Part shown: one piece after another, positions 27,841 through 42,095 of the stretch
Numbering within the stretch: the stretch's first letter is position 1
Layout: each line of letters opens with the position of its first letter
Assembly (NCBI RefSeq): GCF_003665065.1
Contig: NZ_RCHR01000005.1
Location: forward strand, 270,049-334,048
DNA length: 64,000 bases
Direction: 5' to 3'
Origin: Oceanobacillus piezotolerans
GTDB lineage: Bacteria > Bacillota > Bacilli > Bacillales > Amphibacillaceae
Position numbers and translations under genes: made by a program
The notes under the pieces: generated by a model
Told to the model about the DNA's origin: nothing
The model's input: only the letters and a program-made list of their open reading frames with translations
The model's database searches: none

Positions 27841-28382
27841 GTGATCAAGTAGTTGCTAAACGATACGCAGATGCTCTTTTCGTACTTGGACAAGAAAAGT
27901 TAAGCTTAGATAAGTTTGTTGAAGAATTTAAGGTTGTTCGTCAGATTTTTGAAGATAATGAAAAATTAAATACATTCTTATTCCATCCTGGAATTAACAA
28001 AGAACAGAAGAAACTGCTTTTAACAGAAGCGTTTCAAGGGATGCACCAGGATGTAGTAAATACATTAAAACTACTCGTTGATCGTCACCGCACGGAACTC
28101 ATTCCGTCCATTATTGATCATTTTGTACAAGTAGTGAATGATGCAAAAGGTATTGCAGAAGCTTATGTATATTCTGTTCGTGAGCTAACGGGTGATGAAA
28201 AGGTGCATTTAAAAGCAGCTTTTACAAAACGTTTAAACAAGGGCTCAATTCAATTTACGAATATTGTCGATCCTACATTAATCGGTGGTGTGAAAATCCG
28301 CATCGGAAATACGATTTATGATGGCTCGGTAAGTGGTAAATTAAAACGAATTGAACGGAATATCGGTACTGCAAACAATTGA
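27837..28382 (+). CDS. atpH: ATP synthase F1 subunit delta
   Basis: Delta joins the top of the F1 hexamer to subunit b. The 181-residue protein has the N-terminal helical bundle (VAKRYADALFVLGQE) and the C-terminal signature IDPTLIGGVKIRIGNTIYDGS-like block near 145-165. It overlaps atpF by four bases and lies 18 bases before atpA. Confidence 0.96.
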   Translation: MSDQVVAKRYADALFVLGQEKLSLDKFVEEFKVVRQIFEDNEKLNTFLFHPGINKEQKKLLLTEAFQGMHQDVVNTLKLLVDRHRTELIPSIIDHFVQVVNDAKGIAEAYVYSVRELTGDEKVHLKAAFTKRLNKGSIQFTNIVDPTLIGGVKIRIGNTIYDGSVSGKLKRIERNIGTANN

Positions 28383-28394
28383 TGATAGGGGTGA

Positions 28395-29915
<1,521 letters not shown>

Positions 29916-29920
29916 TAGTG

Positions 29921-30909
<989 letters not shown>

Positions 30910-30930
30910 CTCCTTAACACTAGAAAGTAG

Positions 30931-32349
<1,419 letters not shown>

Positions 32350-32356
32350 TAAGAAT

Positions 32357-32839
<483 letters not shown>

Positions 32840-32965
32840 AGTGAATCACAATCAGTAAAGGTATAGACATATGAATCGTAAGTCATGCAGACGAACGCAT
32901 AATAGGATGCCAACGTAGTCTGGGTTCTGATATCTTTTACTCTCTGCTCTACATGCAGGATAAAA

Positions 32966-33004
32966 AGAACTCTTATTTCTTTAGGATATAAGGGTTCTCT
33001 TTAT
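32966..33004 (+). terminator. Terminator of the atp operon
   Basis: AGAACTCTTAT pairs with ATAAGGGTTCT (one mismatch) around an 11-base loop, followed by CTTTAT. The 33005-33300 stretch before the next gene holds no identified feature. Confidence 0.75.
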
Positions 33005-33300
33005 GAGTATCTATTCAATGAGGTCTTGATTAAGTAAAGTTATCAAAGCTAAAAGTTTCATATCAAAATTAATCTTACAATCCTTGTCGATATTTCCCGG
33101 GTAATGATTCATCTTTCTACAATGTATGATAATTCTATGCTTTTTTAGCTTCTTTATAAGGAAGTTTTTATCGTTGGATTATGTCATAGTCCTGCTCATA
33201 ATAACTTACATTTTCATTAATAAACAAAAAACCATTGTTGTTGACTTTCTGTTTTAATCATGTCAAAGTAGCAAGTAGTTTAATGAATAAGGTGGTTATT

Positions 33301-33531
33301 ATGTTATCAATTGGTCAGTGGGCTTTAATCAGTATTTTTTCGCACTTCCTATTTGTTTACTTTACCTGGAGGGTTTTAATATCAATAAATATTGACCCGA
33401 TTATCCGAAAAGGAAGAGTAACAGAAGCAAGGATTTTAATGTTCTTTCTTGCCGTTGCTGTTGGTTCAGGGGTAAGCCGATTTTTCCTCGATATTTTGCA
33501 ATGGTCGGGAGAGTTGGTATATCTTTTTTAG
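33301..33531 (+). CDS. DUF1146 family membrane protein (YwzB-like)
   Basis: This 76-residue protein has two hydrophobic segments (about 7-26 and 46-62) and the conserved RGRVTEARILMFFLAVAVGSGVSRF-type middle. It matches YwzB, found after atpC in B. subtilis, whose function is unknown. The ATG at 33301 follows AAGGTGG; an open frame continues upstream to 33235 without a good ribosome site. Confidence 0.85.
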   Translation: MLSIGQWALISIFSHFLFVYFTWRVLISINIDPIIRKGRVTEARILMFFLAVAVGSGVSRFFLDILQWSGELVYLF

Positions 33532-33643
33532 GTTGCTTTCCACAAGGGAAGCATTCTACTCTCTATTAAACTAGTAACTTGCCAGTATATTCATAGATTC
33601 TCCTGTTCATACTAGAGATAGAAATGAACAAGGGGGAATTATA

Positions 33644-34357
33644 ATGAAGAAATTATTATTCGTTTTTATATTATTAACTATTACAGCAACCACTACAACC
33701 GTTCAAGGTTCTCCATCTAATGATCTCCTGCAGTTAACACACTTTTACGAAGCTACAGATAGAGAAATTGATCAATGGCAAGTGATAATGAAAGAACAGA
33801 AGGATAAGCAGGAAATAGACAATATAATTAAGGAACTAAAAAATAGTTATAAAGTCACTAGGATAGAAGACGAAAATAGAATAAAATTGCAACTTGGGGA
33901 CAGTCATAATTCTAAATCCTTTTCCGTATTATATAATGTTGTTCTTCCGAAAGATAACATAACACCTCCAGAGTTGATCGTTGTATTTGAAGGAACAAAA
34001 TGGAGTTCAAAGATTAAAGGGGAATATGAGTTAGAGTTTGATGATGTCTTTATGCAATATTTTACAAGTAAAGGTAACATATTTTCGTGGCTAAAAGGAA
34101 CGTCAAGTGATACAATAGATGAGGATGTATTCGTACAAGAATTTACAAATTATTACTACCCTCAACATATTACTACACAAGTTGACAAAACGAATCATTC
34201 TAGGATTAATAAGTTTGTGTATGGGTATATACCAACTATAAAACAAAATTTAGTCATCAATCATACTCCAGTTAATGTACAACTAGCCATTACAACGAAT
34301 GAAACAGGTATGACAGAATACACGGTAGGAACACCTATCCTAATAAATGAATATTAA
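33644..34357 (+). CDS. ywmB: YwmB family exported protein (TATA-box-binding-like fold)
   Basis: This 237-residue protein has a signal peptide (about 1-22, cut near VQG). Placement immediately before murA identifies it as YwmB, whose fold resembles TATA-binding protein but whose role is unknown. It probably acts outside the membrane. Sequence conservation is low, and the call rests on position, length and the exported N terminus. The ATG follows AAGGGGG. Confidence 0.75.
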   Translation: MKKLLFVFILLTITATTTTVQGSPSNDLLQLTHFYEATDREIDQWQVIMKEQKDKQEIDNIIKELKNSYKVTRIEDENRIKLQLGDSHNSKSFSVLYNVVLPKDNITPPELIVVFEGTKWSSKIKGEYELEFDDVFMQYFTSKGNIFSWLKGTSSDTIDEDVFVQEFTNYYYPQHITTQVDKTNHSRINKFVYGYIPTIKQNLVINHTPVNVQLAITTNETGMTEYTVGTPILINEY

Positions 34358-34391
34358 TATAAGGAAATTGGATCTGAAGGAGATTTGAAAC

Positions 34392-35723
34392 ATGGAAAAA
34401 ATCATCGTAAGGGGCGGAAAGCAATTAAATGGTTCCGTCAGGGTAGAAGGTGCTAAAAATGCAGTACTCCCTGTAATCGCTGCTAGCTTGATTGCAAGTG
34501 AAGGTAAAAGCGTCATTAAAGATGTTCCAGTTTTGGCTGATGTCTATACAATTAATGAAGTGCTAAGGAATATGAACGTACAAGTAGATTTCGAACCCCA
34601 TAATAACACAGTAACAGTAGATGCTTCAAAGGATTTGATTACAGAAGCCCCATTTGAGTATGTCCGAAAAATGAGAGCTTCTGTGTTAGTGCTGGGACCA
34701 CTTTTAGCCCGCTATGGCCATGCGAAAGTAGCAATGCCTGGTGGATGTGCGATTGGCTCTCGACCAATTGACTTGCATTTAAAAGGCTTTGAAGCCATGG
34801 GTGCAAAAATCCATGTGGGTAATGGCTTTGTGGAGGCTACGGTTGACGGACGTTTGAAAGGTGCTAAGATCTATTTAGATATGCCTAGTGTTGGTGCGAC
34901 AGAAAACATTATGATGGCTGCTGCATTAGCTGACGGAAAAACAATTATTGAAAATTGTGCGAAAGAACCAGAAATCGTAGACTTGGCAAACTATTTAAAC
35001 AAAATGGGTGCAAAGATTGTCGGCGCAGGAACAGAAACAATCCGAATTAATGGTGTGGAGAAGTTACATGGTGCAAACCATTCCATCATTCCTGATCGAA
35101 TTGAAGCTGGTACATTTATGGTAGCTGCTGCTATTACAGGTGGAAATGTTTTAATTGAAAATGCAGTAGGTGAACACCTTCGTTCCGTTATTTCCAAATT
35201 GCAAGAAATGAATGTTAAGGTTATTGATGAAAAAGAAGGCTTAAGAATAATTGGGCCATCTCAATCCGAATTGAAGGCTACAGACATTAAGACATTACCA
35301 TACCCTGGTTTTCCTACAGATATGCAGTCTCAAATGATGGCTTTAATGTTACGTGCTAATGGTACAAGTGTAATTACAGAAACTGTCTTTGAAAATCGCT
35401 TTATGCACGTGGAAGAATTCCGCCGAATGAACGCGAAGATGAAGATTGAAGGCAGAAGTGTTATTATGCAAGGGCCATCTGACTTACAAGCTGCAGAAGT
35501 TGCTGCAACTGACCTTCGTGCTGCCGCCGCATTAATTCTAGCAGGCTTATGTGCAGAAGGAAGCACTAGAGTAACGGAATTAAAACACTTAGATCGCGGT
35601 TATGTAGATTTAGCAGGAAAATTGGCATCATTAGGTGCTGATATTGAACGCGTAAATGAAGATGATAACGTAATGGTACAAGTTGATTATAAAAACAAAC
35701 CAATCGTAGCGAAATTATCCTAA
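34392..35723 (+). CDS. murA: UDP-N-acetylglucosamine 1-carboxyvinyltransferase
   Basis: MurA performs the first committed step of peptidoglycan synthesis. The 443-residue protein has the active-site cysteine in [15 protein letters not shown] (about 116-130), the signature [13 protein letters not shown] and the [15 protein letters not shown] block. It follows ywmB as in B. subtilis. There spoIID comes next; here a terminator, a tandem repeat and the dpp operon intervene. Confidence 0.98.
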   Translation: MEKIIVRGGKQLNGSVRVEGAKNAVLPVIAASLIASEGKSVIKDVPVLADVYTINEVLRNMNVQVDFEPHNNTVTVDASKDLITEAPFEYVRKMRASVLVLGPLLARYGHAKVAMPGGCAIGSRPIDLHLKGFEAMGAKIHVGNGFVEATVDGRLKGAKIYLDMPSVGATENIMMAAALADGKTIIENCAKEPEIVDLANYLNKMGAKIVGAGTETIRINGVEKLHGANHSIIPDRIEAGTFMVAAAITGGNVLIENAVGEHLRSVISKLQEMNVKVIDEKEGLRIIGPSQSELKATDIKTLPYPGFPTDMQSQMMALMLRANGTSVITETVFENRFMHVEEFRRMNAKMKIEGRSVIMQGPSDLQAAEVAATDLRAAAALILAGLCAEGSTRVTELKHLDRGYVDLAGKLASLGADIERVNEDDNVMVQVDYKNKPIVAKLS

Positions 35724-35739
35724 TAAATATTTGTATTGT

Positions 35740-35780
35740 AAAACGGAGAAGAGGTATTTAATAGCCTCTTCTCCGTTTTT
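35740..35780 (+). terminator. Terminator after murA
   Basis: A 15-bp perfect stem, AAAACGGAGAAGAGG with CCTCTTCTCCGTTTT, followed by T. Confidence 0.95.
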
Positions 35781-35909
35781 GCTTTGTTGAAAATCATTAA
35801 AGCGATATGGGAAAAATGACAGCATTAGGTCGGGTGTAATTGAATTTAAATATAGTATTTTATCTTAAATAAACCCCGGTAATGAAGAAAAGCAAAAAGA
35901 GAAGAGTCT

Positions 35910-36155
35910 CCTACCTTGAATGAAGGCCCGAAAGGAGACACGAGAAGCTGGAAAGGTCGCTCAAGCCTCGGATGAAAGCCCGAAAGGAGACCCGAGAAGC
36001 CGGAAAGGTCACTCATCCCTCGAATGAAAGCCCGAAAGGAGACATGAGAAGCCACAAAGGTCGCTCAAGCCTCGAATGAAAGCCCGAAAGAAGAACCGTG
36101 GAGCTACAAAGGTCACTCACGCCCCGAGTGAAATCCGACAGAGGATCCGTATACT
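35910..36155. repeat. 52-bp tandem repeat array
   Basis: GCCCGAAAGGAGAC-type blocks recur at 35926, 35978, 36030 and 36082, with a degenerate fifth at 36134: an exact 52-base period. The period is not a multiple of three, so the frames across it are not protein-coding. The rest of the gap to 36401 is AT-rich DNA, presumably with the dpp promoter. Confidence 0.85.
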
Positions 36156-36401
36156 AAAAATTCGTCCATCCTGTTAATAACCTCTCTTTATTAACGGAGT
36201 AAGTCGTTAATAAACAGCTCCAAGCTCATAAAAACTTCTTTTTTAACCCTCCAATACTTTCTATCAAAAAATAATATAAACCCCATACTTCATTTTATCC
36301 GTAATATTTCTGTCCAAACTCCTATTTTCTTTTAAGATAAGTCATGGTAATATTAATAAAATATTAGTAACAATTTAAATAGTCGAAAAAGGAGTAATTC
36401 A

Positions 36402-37226
36402 ATGAAACTTTATCTCTCTGTAGATATGGAAGGTATTACAGGTCTACCAGACCACACATATATAGATTCCAGATTACATAACTATGAAAGAGCAAGAAAA
36501 ATCATGACAGAAGAAACCAATTATGTGTTAGACGCTGCATTTCAATTTGGCTGTCAGGAGATTCTTGTTAATGATAGCCATTCCAAAATGAATAATATTC
36601 TGATTGATCAGCTTCATCCTGATGCCCATTTAATTACAGGTGATGCCAAGCCATTTTCGATGGTCCAAGGATTGGACGAGACTTACCAAGGTGCTATGTT
36701 TATCGGCTATCATTCGCGAGCTGGGACACCGGGAGTGATGTCTCATTCCATGATTCATGGGGTGAAGACCATGTATATTGATGACCATGAGGTCGGTGAA
36801 ATGGGGATGAATGCGTATATTGCCGGATATTATGAGGTACCGATTCTACTTGTTGCTGGAGATGATAAAGCAGCTGCAGAGGCTGAGAATCTGATTCCTA
36901 ATGTAACGACCGCTATAGTAAAAGAAAGTATCTCCAGATCAGCTGTAAAAAGCCTAACACCTAAGAAGGCTGGAGAACTCCTCACCGAAAAAGTAAAGCA
37001 TGCCTTATTGCAAAAAGATAAAGTCAAACCTTTAACTCCACCCAAGAAGCCAACCCTCACGATTGAATTTAATAATTATGGTCAAGCTGAATGGGCGAAT
37101 TTAATGCCTGGTACCAAAATAGACAGCATGAATCCAATTGTTAGCTATGAAGCAGCTTCTATGCTTGAAGCATATCAAGCAATGTTAGTTATGATAGAGC
37201 TCGCGTTCCAAACAAGGTTTGCCTGA
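36402..37226 (+). CDS. dppA: D-aminopeptidase DppA (M55 family)
   Basis: DppA cleaves D-Ala-containing peptides and is a zinc enzyme. The 274-residue protein has the metal site start SVDMEGITG (Asp8, Glu10), NDSHSKMNN (His near 60) and GYHSRAG (His near 103), as in the B. subtilis enzyme. It opens an operon with the same order as B. subtilis dppABCDE-ykf, which imports and degrades cell-wall peptides. In B. subtilis the operon is repressed by CodY; I found no convincing CodY site. The ATG follows AAAAGGAG. Confidence 0.95.
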   Translation: MKLYLSVDMEGITGLPDHTYIDSRLHNYERARKIMTEETNYVLDAAFQFGCQEILVNDSHSKMNNILIDQLHPDAHLITGDAKPFSMVQGLDETYQGAMFIGYHSRAGTPGVMSHSMIHGVKTMYIDDHEVGEMGMNAYIAGYYEVPILLVAGDDKAAAEAENLIPNVTTAIVKESISRSAVKSLTPKKAGELLTEKVKHALLQKDKVKPLTPPKKPTLTIEFNNYGQAEWANLMPGTKIDSMNPIVSYEAASMLEAYQAMLVMIELAFQTRFA

Positions 37227-37289
37227 TTGAATAGATAAAGATAACTTTCATCTCTGAAGTTCCAATCGTAATAAGCGACAGGGGGTTGC

Positions 37290-38225
37290 ATGATGCTTCG
37301 ATATACATTAAAGAGATTACTTATTGCCTTCATAACTTTGTGGATCATCATTTCGATTACTTTTTTACTAATGATAAGTGTACCTGGTTCCCCATTTAAT
37401 ACGGATAAGACCTCCAATGAAACCGTACAAGCCAATTTAGAGGCCCATTATAATCTAGATGAACCTTATTTTATTCAGTATGTACTCTATTTGAAATCAA
37501 TCGCAACATTTGATTTTGGACCTTCTATTAAACAGCCAAATCAAACCGTGAATGATTTGTTGGGAAGAGGCTTTCCTATTTCGTTTGAGCTTGGAATGAT
37601 TACGATCGTAGTAGCTGTTATTTCAGGAATAACGTTAGGGATCTTTTCTGCACTCAAGCACAATGGAATAATTGATTATTTAGCGATGGGGTTTGCTGTA
37701 TTGGGAATATCTATACCCAACTTTATTCTCGCCACTCTATTAATTCAAAAGCTGGCGGTAGATTATAGTATATTTCCAGTCGCAACATGGGCAAGTCCTT
37801 CGCATATGGTTTTACCGGTTCTTGCGTTAGCAACTGGTCCAATGGCCATCATTGCCAGGTTAACACGTTCTACGATGCTCGAAGTATTAACACAAGATTA
37901 TATTAAAATGGCACGTGCTAAGGGGCTGTCCCCTTGGAAAATTACCATTAAACATGCATTAAGAAATGCGTTAATGCCAGTTGTCACTATTATGGGAACC
38001 TTATTGGCAGCCATCTTAACTGGAACTTTTGTAATTGAACAAATCTTTGCTATCCCTGGAATGGGCAAATATTTTGTAGAAAGTATTAATCAGAGAGACT
38101 ATCCCGTCATTATGGGAACAACCGTTTTTTACAGTGCATTTCTCATCTTAATGTTATTCCTCGTAGATATCGTATACGGCCTATTAGACCCTCGGATTAA
38201 GCTGCATAAAAAGGGAGGGAAATAG
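37290..38225 (+). CDS. dppB: Peptide ABC transporter permease DppB
   Basis: This 311-residue membrane protein has six hydrophobic segments and the binding-protein-dependent permease loop MARAKGLSPWKITIKHALRNALMPV (EAA-type, about 209-233, only partly quoted by key residues: RAKG, HALRNA). It forms the transport channel with DppC. The start ATG follows GGGGGTTGC; a second ATG follows immediately. Its stop is two bases before dppC. Confidence 0.95.
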   Translation: MMLRYTLKRLLIAFITLWIIISITFLLMISVPGSPFNTDKTSNETVQANLEAHYNLDEPYFIQYVLYLKSIATFDFGPSIKQPNQTVNDLLGRGFPISFELGMITIVVAVISGITLGIFSALKHNGIIDYLAMGFAVLGISIPNFILATLLIQKLAVDYSIFPVATWASPSHMVLPVLALATGPMAIIARLTRSTMLEVLTQDYIKMARAKGLSPWKITIKHALRNALMPVVTIMGTLLAAILTGTFVIEQIFAIPGMGKYFVESINQRDYPVIMGTTVFYSAFLILMLFLVDIVYGLLDPRIKLHKKGGK

Positions 38226-38227
38226 GA

Positions 38228-39178
38228 ATGAAAGCAGATAGAGATATAGAAATGAATCCAGCATCAATTCCGGATGAGTGGTTCGAATTAAAGAAGAAGG
38301 ATGATAGGGATAGAGAAGGAATTGCCAGACCTTCGCTTTCCTACTGGCAGGACGCATGGAGACGGCTTAGAAAGAATACAATGGCAATGTTAGGACTGTT
38401 ATTTTTAATATTGCTCGGAGTTATGGCTATCTTTGGACCGATGATGACACCTTATGAAGTTAATGTGCAGAATCTTCCAAATCAATATCAACCGCCGTCT
38501 TCGGAGCATTGGTTTGGTACAGATTCCGCAGGTCGTGATGTATTTACAAGAACTTGGTATGGCGCAAGAATTTCGTTGTTTGTCGGTCTGGTTGCTGCCC
38601 TTATAGATGTATTTATTGGCATTGTATATGGAGGGATATCAGGATTTAAAGGTGGAAGAACGGACAATATTATGATGCGAATTATTGAGATTTTATATGG
38701 TATTCCGAGTTTGCTAGTAACAATTCTTTTATTGGTAGTATTGGGGCCAAGTCTTTTTACCATTATACTTGCTCTGACCATTACTGGTTGGGTAGGGATG
38801 GCCAGAATTGTTCGGGGGCAAGTCCTGCAAATCAAAAACTATGAATTTGTCCTCGCTTCCCAATCATTTGGTGGGAAATCATCCCGTATTATAAGAAAGC
38901 ATCTTCTTCCCAACACAATGGGACCGATTATTGTCCAAATGACGCTGTCTGTACCAACTGCTATTTTTGCAGAGGCCTTTTTAAGCTTTATTGGATTAGG
39001 TATTCAAGCACCATTTGCAAGCTGGGGTGTGATGGCGAATGATGCATTAGGAGCTATTCTATCTGGTAATTGGTGGACTTTGTTTTTCCCAGCATTTTTC
39101 ATTTCCTTTACGATGTTTGCCTTTAACGTACTAGGTGATGGACTACAAGATGCACTCGATCCAAAACTAAGGAAGTAG
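38228..39178 (+). CDS. dppC: Peptide ABC transporter permease DppC
   Basis: The 316-residue protein has a hydrophilic N-terminal tail of about 45 residues, an OppC-type N-terminal helix, then the permease domain with FGTDSAGRDVFTR (about 93-105) and the EAA loop near SQSFGGKSSRIIRKHLLPN. It pairs with DppB. The start lies three bases after the dppB stop behind GGGAGGG, so the two are coupled. Confidence 0.95.
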   Translation: MKADRDIEMNPASIPDEWFELKKKDDRDREGIARPSLSYWQDAWRRLRKNTMAMLGLLFLILLGVMAIFGPMMTPYEVNVQNLPNQYQPPSSEHWFGTDSAGRDVFTRTWYGARISLFVGLVAALIDVFIGIVYGGISGFKGGRTDNIMMRIIEILYGIPSLLVTILLLVVLGPSLFTIILALTITGWVGMARIVRGQVLQIKNYEFVLASQSFGGKSSRIIRKHLLPNTMGPIIVQMTLSVPTAIFAEAFLSFIGLGIQAPFASWGVMANDALGAILSGNWWTLFFPAFFISFTMFAFNVLGDGLQDALDPKLRK

Positions 39179-39186
39179 GTGAATCA

Positions 39187-40206
39187 TTGGAAAATATACT
39201 TGAGGTGAAGAATTTACACGTGACATTTTCTACTTATGGCGGAAACGTAAAGGCAGTAAGAGGAGTAGATTTTCATTTAAAAAAAGGAGAAACACTGGCA
39301 ATTGTCGGGGAGTCAGGCTGTGGAAAAAGTGTAACATCCAATAGCATCATGCGGTTGATTCCTAATCCTCCAGGGAGAATTGTTGCTGGCAACATCTTGT
39401 TTAATGGGGAGGATCTTACAAAGGCTTCGGAAAAGCGAATGCGTTCCATAAGAGGAGTCGATATTTCGATGATTTTTCAAGATCCCATGACCGCATTAAA
39501 CCCTACGTTAACGATTGGGACGCAGTTAATAGAAGGGCTGGTTCAGCATCACAAAGTCACAGCAAAACAGGCAAAACGAAAAGCAATAGAGATGCTTGAA
39601 CTAGTTGGTATTCCTAATCCGGAAGAGAGACTAAAGCAATACCCGCATCAATTTAGTGGAGGAATGCGCCAAAGGATTGTAATTGCCATCGCTTTAATCT
39701 GTGAGCCGGAACTACTTATTGCTGATGAGCCAACAACGGCACTGGACGTAACCATTCAAGCTCAAATTCTCGAGCTTTTCATTAAAATTCAAAAGGAAAC
39801 AGGCGTATCTATTATTCTTATTACACATGATTTAGGTGTCGTTGCTAAAATTGCCGATAGGATAGCAGTGATGTATGCAGGAAAAATCATTGAGACGGGA
39901 ACGAAACGAGAAATTTTTTATGAAGCACAGCATCCCTATACAAAAGGATTGCTTCATTCTGTTCCAAGGCTGGACGCTAGAGGAGATCTAAAGCCAATCG
40001 ATGGATCGCCACCAGATCTATTCTCACCTCCCATTGGATGCCCATTTGCAGCCAGATGCCCATTTACGATGGAGGTTTGTGATAACGTTTTCCCTGTTCA
40101 AACGAACCTATCCCATCATCACATAGTAAACTGCTGGCTTCAAGACCCGAGAGCTAAGAAAAGCAAAAGTGTCCGTATTACAGTAGATGGAAGGCAGCCA
40201 ACGTGA
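39187..40206 (+). CDS. dppD: Peptide ABC transporter ATPase DppD
   Basis: This 339-residue ATPase has Walker A GESGCGKS (about 38-45), the signature FSGGMRQR and Walker B LLIADEPT, plus the C-terminal oligopeptide-type cysteine region [14 protein letters not shown]. It powers import with the second ATPase encoded at 44377. Translation starts at TTG 39187, behind GTAGGTGA and only eight bases after dppC. Confidence 0.95.
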   Translation: MENILEVKNLHVTFSTYGGNVKAVRGVDFHLKKGETLAIVGESGCGKSVTSNSIMRLIPNPPGRIVAGNILFNGEDLTKASEKRMRSIRGVDISMIFQDPMTALNPTLTIGTQLIEGLVQHHKVTAKQAKRKAIEMLELVGIPNPEERLKQYPHQFSGGMRQRIVIAIALICEPELLIADEPTTALDVTIQAQILELFIKIQKETGVSIILITHDLGVVAKIADRIAVMYAGKIIETGTKREIFYEAQHPYTKGLLHSVPRLDARGDLKPIDGSPPDLFSPPIGCPFAARCPFTMEVCDNVFPVQTNLSHHHIVNCWLQDPRAKKSKSVRITVDGRQPT

Positions 40207-40319
40207 GGTTTGCCAGCTTGGTGTTTGAGCTGTCAATGTAGTGATGTTCGTTCAAGTATACTAATCTACTTGAATTCACATAAGAAAACAATAGCAAATC
40301 TGAAAAGGGGGCAATTAAA

Positions 40320-41999
40320 ATGAAAAAGTTTCTATTGCTTCTCCTATCCATGGTGATAGCAGTTGTACTTGTTGCATGTACAACAGGGGAAGAGGCGGGA
40401 ACGGAAACAGAGGAGTCAGATTCAACCAATGAGGGGACAGAAGAAGGTACAGAGGGAAGCACAGAGAAACAAAGTGATGCAGCTGGTGAAAAAGTCTTGT
40501 ATTTAAACAATGGAATAGGAATTGAGCCTACTTCCTTTGATCCGTCCATAGGGTTTGATCAAGCATCTTGGGAACCATTAAATAACCTAATGGAAGGATT
40601 AACTCGTCTTGACCAAGATTCTGAAGCAGGACCTGGGGTAGCGGAAAAGTGGGATGTCTCAGAGGATGGGTTAACCTACACATTCCACCTTCGTGAAGAT
40701 GCAAAATGGTCAAATGGAGATCCAGTAGTTGCCGAGGATTTTGTTTTTGCATGGAAGCATATGCTTGATCCAAACACTGCATCCTCTGCCGCATTTCTAG
40801 CCTATTTTATTAAAGGGGCTGAAGAATATAATAGTGGCGACGGGTCAGCAGATGAGGTTGGTGTTACTGCTGTGGATGAGAAGACACTGGAAGTAGTGCT
40901 GGCTCAACCAACAGGCTTTTTCCTTGATGTACTGACTAACCCGGCGTTTTTCCCGATTAATCACAAAGTAGCAGAGGAAAATCCAGACTGGCATGCAGAA
41001 GCAGATACATTTGTTGGGAATGGTCCATTTATTCTAGAATCGTGGGACCATGATGTAGAGATGATATTCGCTAAGAATCCGGAATACTGGGATGCTGATG
41101 CTGTGAAATTAGATAAAGTTCATTTCTCTATGATTAATGATACAAATACGCAATATCAGATGTTTGAAAGTGGAGATCTCGATGTCGCCGTCATCCCTCC
41201 AGAAATGTCAGACCAGTTAATTGACGGGGAGAATGTCTTTATTGGACCATATGGTGGACTTGAATTCTATCGTTTTAACACGACAATGGAGCCATTCCAA
41301 AATAAGAAGATTCGCCAAGCATTTGCTTATGCGATTAACCGAGAAGATATTGCCGAATTTGTTGTAAAGAATGGTGTGGAACCAGCTTATGGATTTATTT
41401 CCCCTGGCTTTACGACACCAACTGGCGAGGATTTCCGTGATGTAAATGGAGACCTTGTTTCCTTTGATCCAGACCTTGCGAAACAGCTGCTTCAAGAAGG
41501 AATGGAAGAGGAAGGCTATGATGAGTTACCACCGATTACTCTGACATATAGTACCGGTGATCTTAATAAAGCGGTAGCAGAAACATTACAGGATATGTTT
41601 ATCCAGAATTTAGATGTAGAAGTAACATTGGAAAACCAGGAATGGTCGGTATTTGCTGATGCACAGCAAAACCTGGAACTTCAATTCTCACGTAGTTCTT
41701 TTATTAATGATTATAATGACCCAGTTAACTTCCTGGAAAGCTTCGTCACGGATTCTTACATGAACCGTACTGGATTTTCTAGTGAGGAATATGATGAATT
41801 AATTACGAATGGAAAAACAGAAACAGATGAAGAAGCTCGCTGGGAATATCTCTCTGAAGCAGAGAAGATGCTGGCGGACGAGATGATAGCAATACCAATT
41901 CGTTACTACAATACGGTTGTTTTAGAAGCGGATGGGGTATCCGGAATTCTACGTCATCCAGTTGGATATTTTGATTTGAAATATGCAGATAAAGAGTAG
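40320..41999 (+). CDS. dppE: Peptide ABC transporter substrate-binding lipoprotein DppE
   Basis: The 559-residue protein has a lipoprotein signal (lipobox LVAC, Cys20) and a Thr/Glu-rich linker (21-55). The family-5 solute-binding domain follows, with AEKWDVSEDGLTYTFHLR and GNGPFILESWDHD. It captures peptides, here probably murein tripeptides, outside the membrane. A 113-base gap separates it from dppD. The ATG follows AAAAGGGGGC. Confidence 0.95.
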   Translation: MKKFLLLLLSMVIAVVLVACTTGEEAGTETEESDSTNEGTEEGTEGSTEKQSDAAGEKVLYLNNGIGIEPTSFDPSIGFDQASWEPLNNLMEGLTRLDQDSEAGPGVAEKWDVSEDGLTYTFHLREDAKWSNGDPVVAEDFVFAWKHMLDPNTASSAAFLAYFIKGAEEYNSGDGSADEVGVTAVDEKTLEVVLAQPTGFFLDVLTNPAFFPINHKVAEENPDWHAEADTFVGNGPFILESWDHDVEMIFAKNPEYWDADAVKLDKVHFSMINDTNTQYQMFESGDLDVAVIPPEMSDQLIDGENVFIGPYGGLEFYRFNTTMEPFQNKKIRQAFAYAINREDIAEFVVKNGVEPAYGFISPGFTTPTGEDFRDVNGDLVSFDPDLAKQLLQEGMEEEGYDELPPITLTYSTGDLNKAVAETLQDMFIQNLDVEVTLENQEWSVFADAQQNLELQFSRSSFINDYNDPVNFLESFVTDSYMNRTGFSSEEYDELITNGKTETDEEARWEYLSEAEKMLADEMIAIPIRYYNTVVLEADGVSGILRHPVGYFDLKYADKE

Positions 42000-42095
42000 T
42001 TTGAAGAAATGGAGGGAGTGTGCCAGCTGGTTCCTCCCTTCTTTTTATCGCAGGCCACTTATTGGAGTTTACTCTATGGTAAAAGGAGGATTTCT

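Noticed and set aside
35846..36055. Open frame on the minus strand through the 52-bp repeat
   Set aside because: The 52-base period shifts the frame in each copy and there is no ribosome site; it is a by-product of the repeat.
36250..36401. CodY-binding site before dppA
   Set aside because: The best match (TATTTTCTTTTAAGA) has too many differences from the 15-base consensus to support a call.
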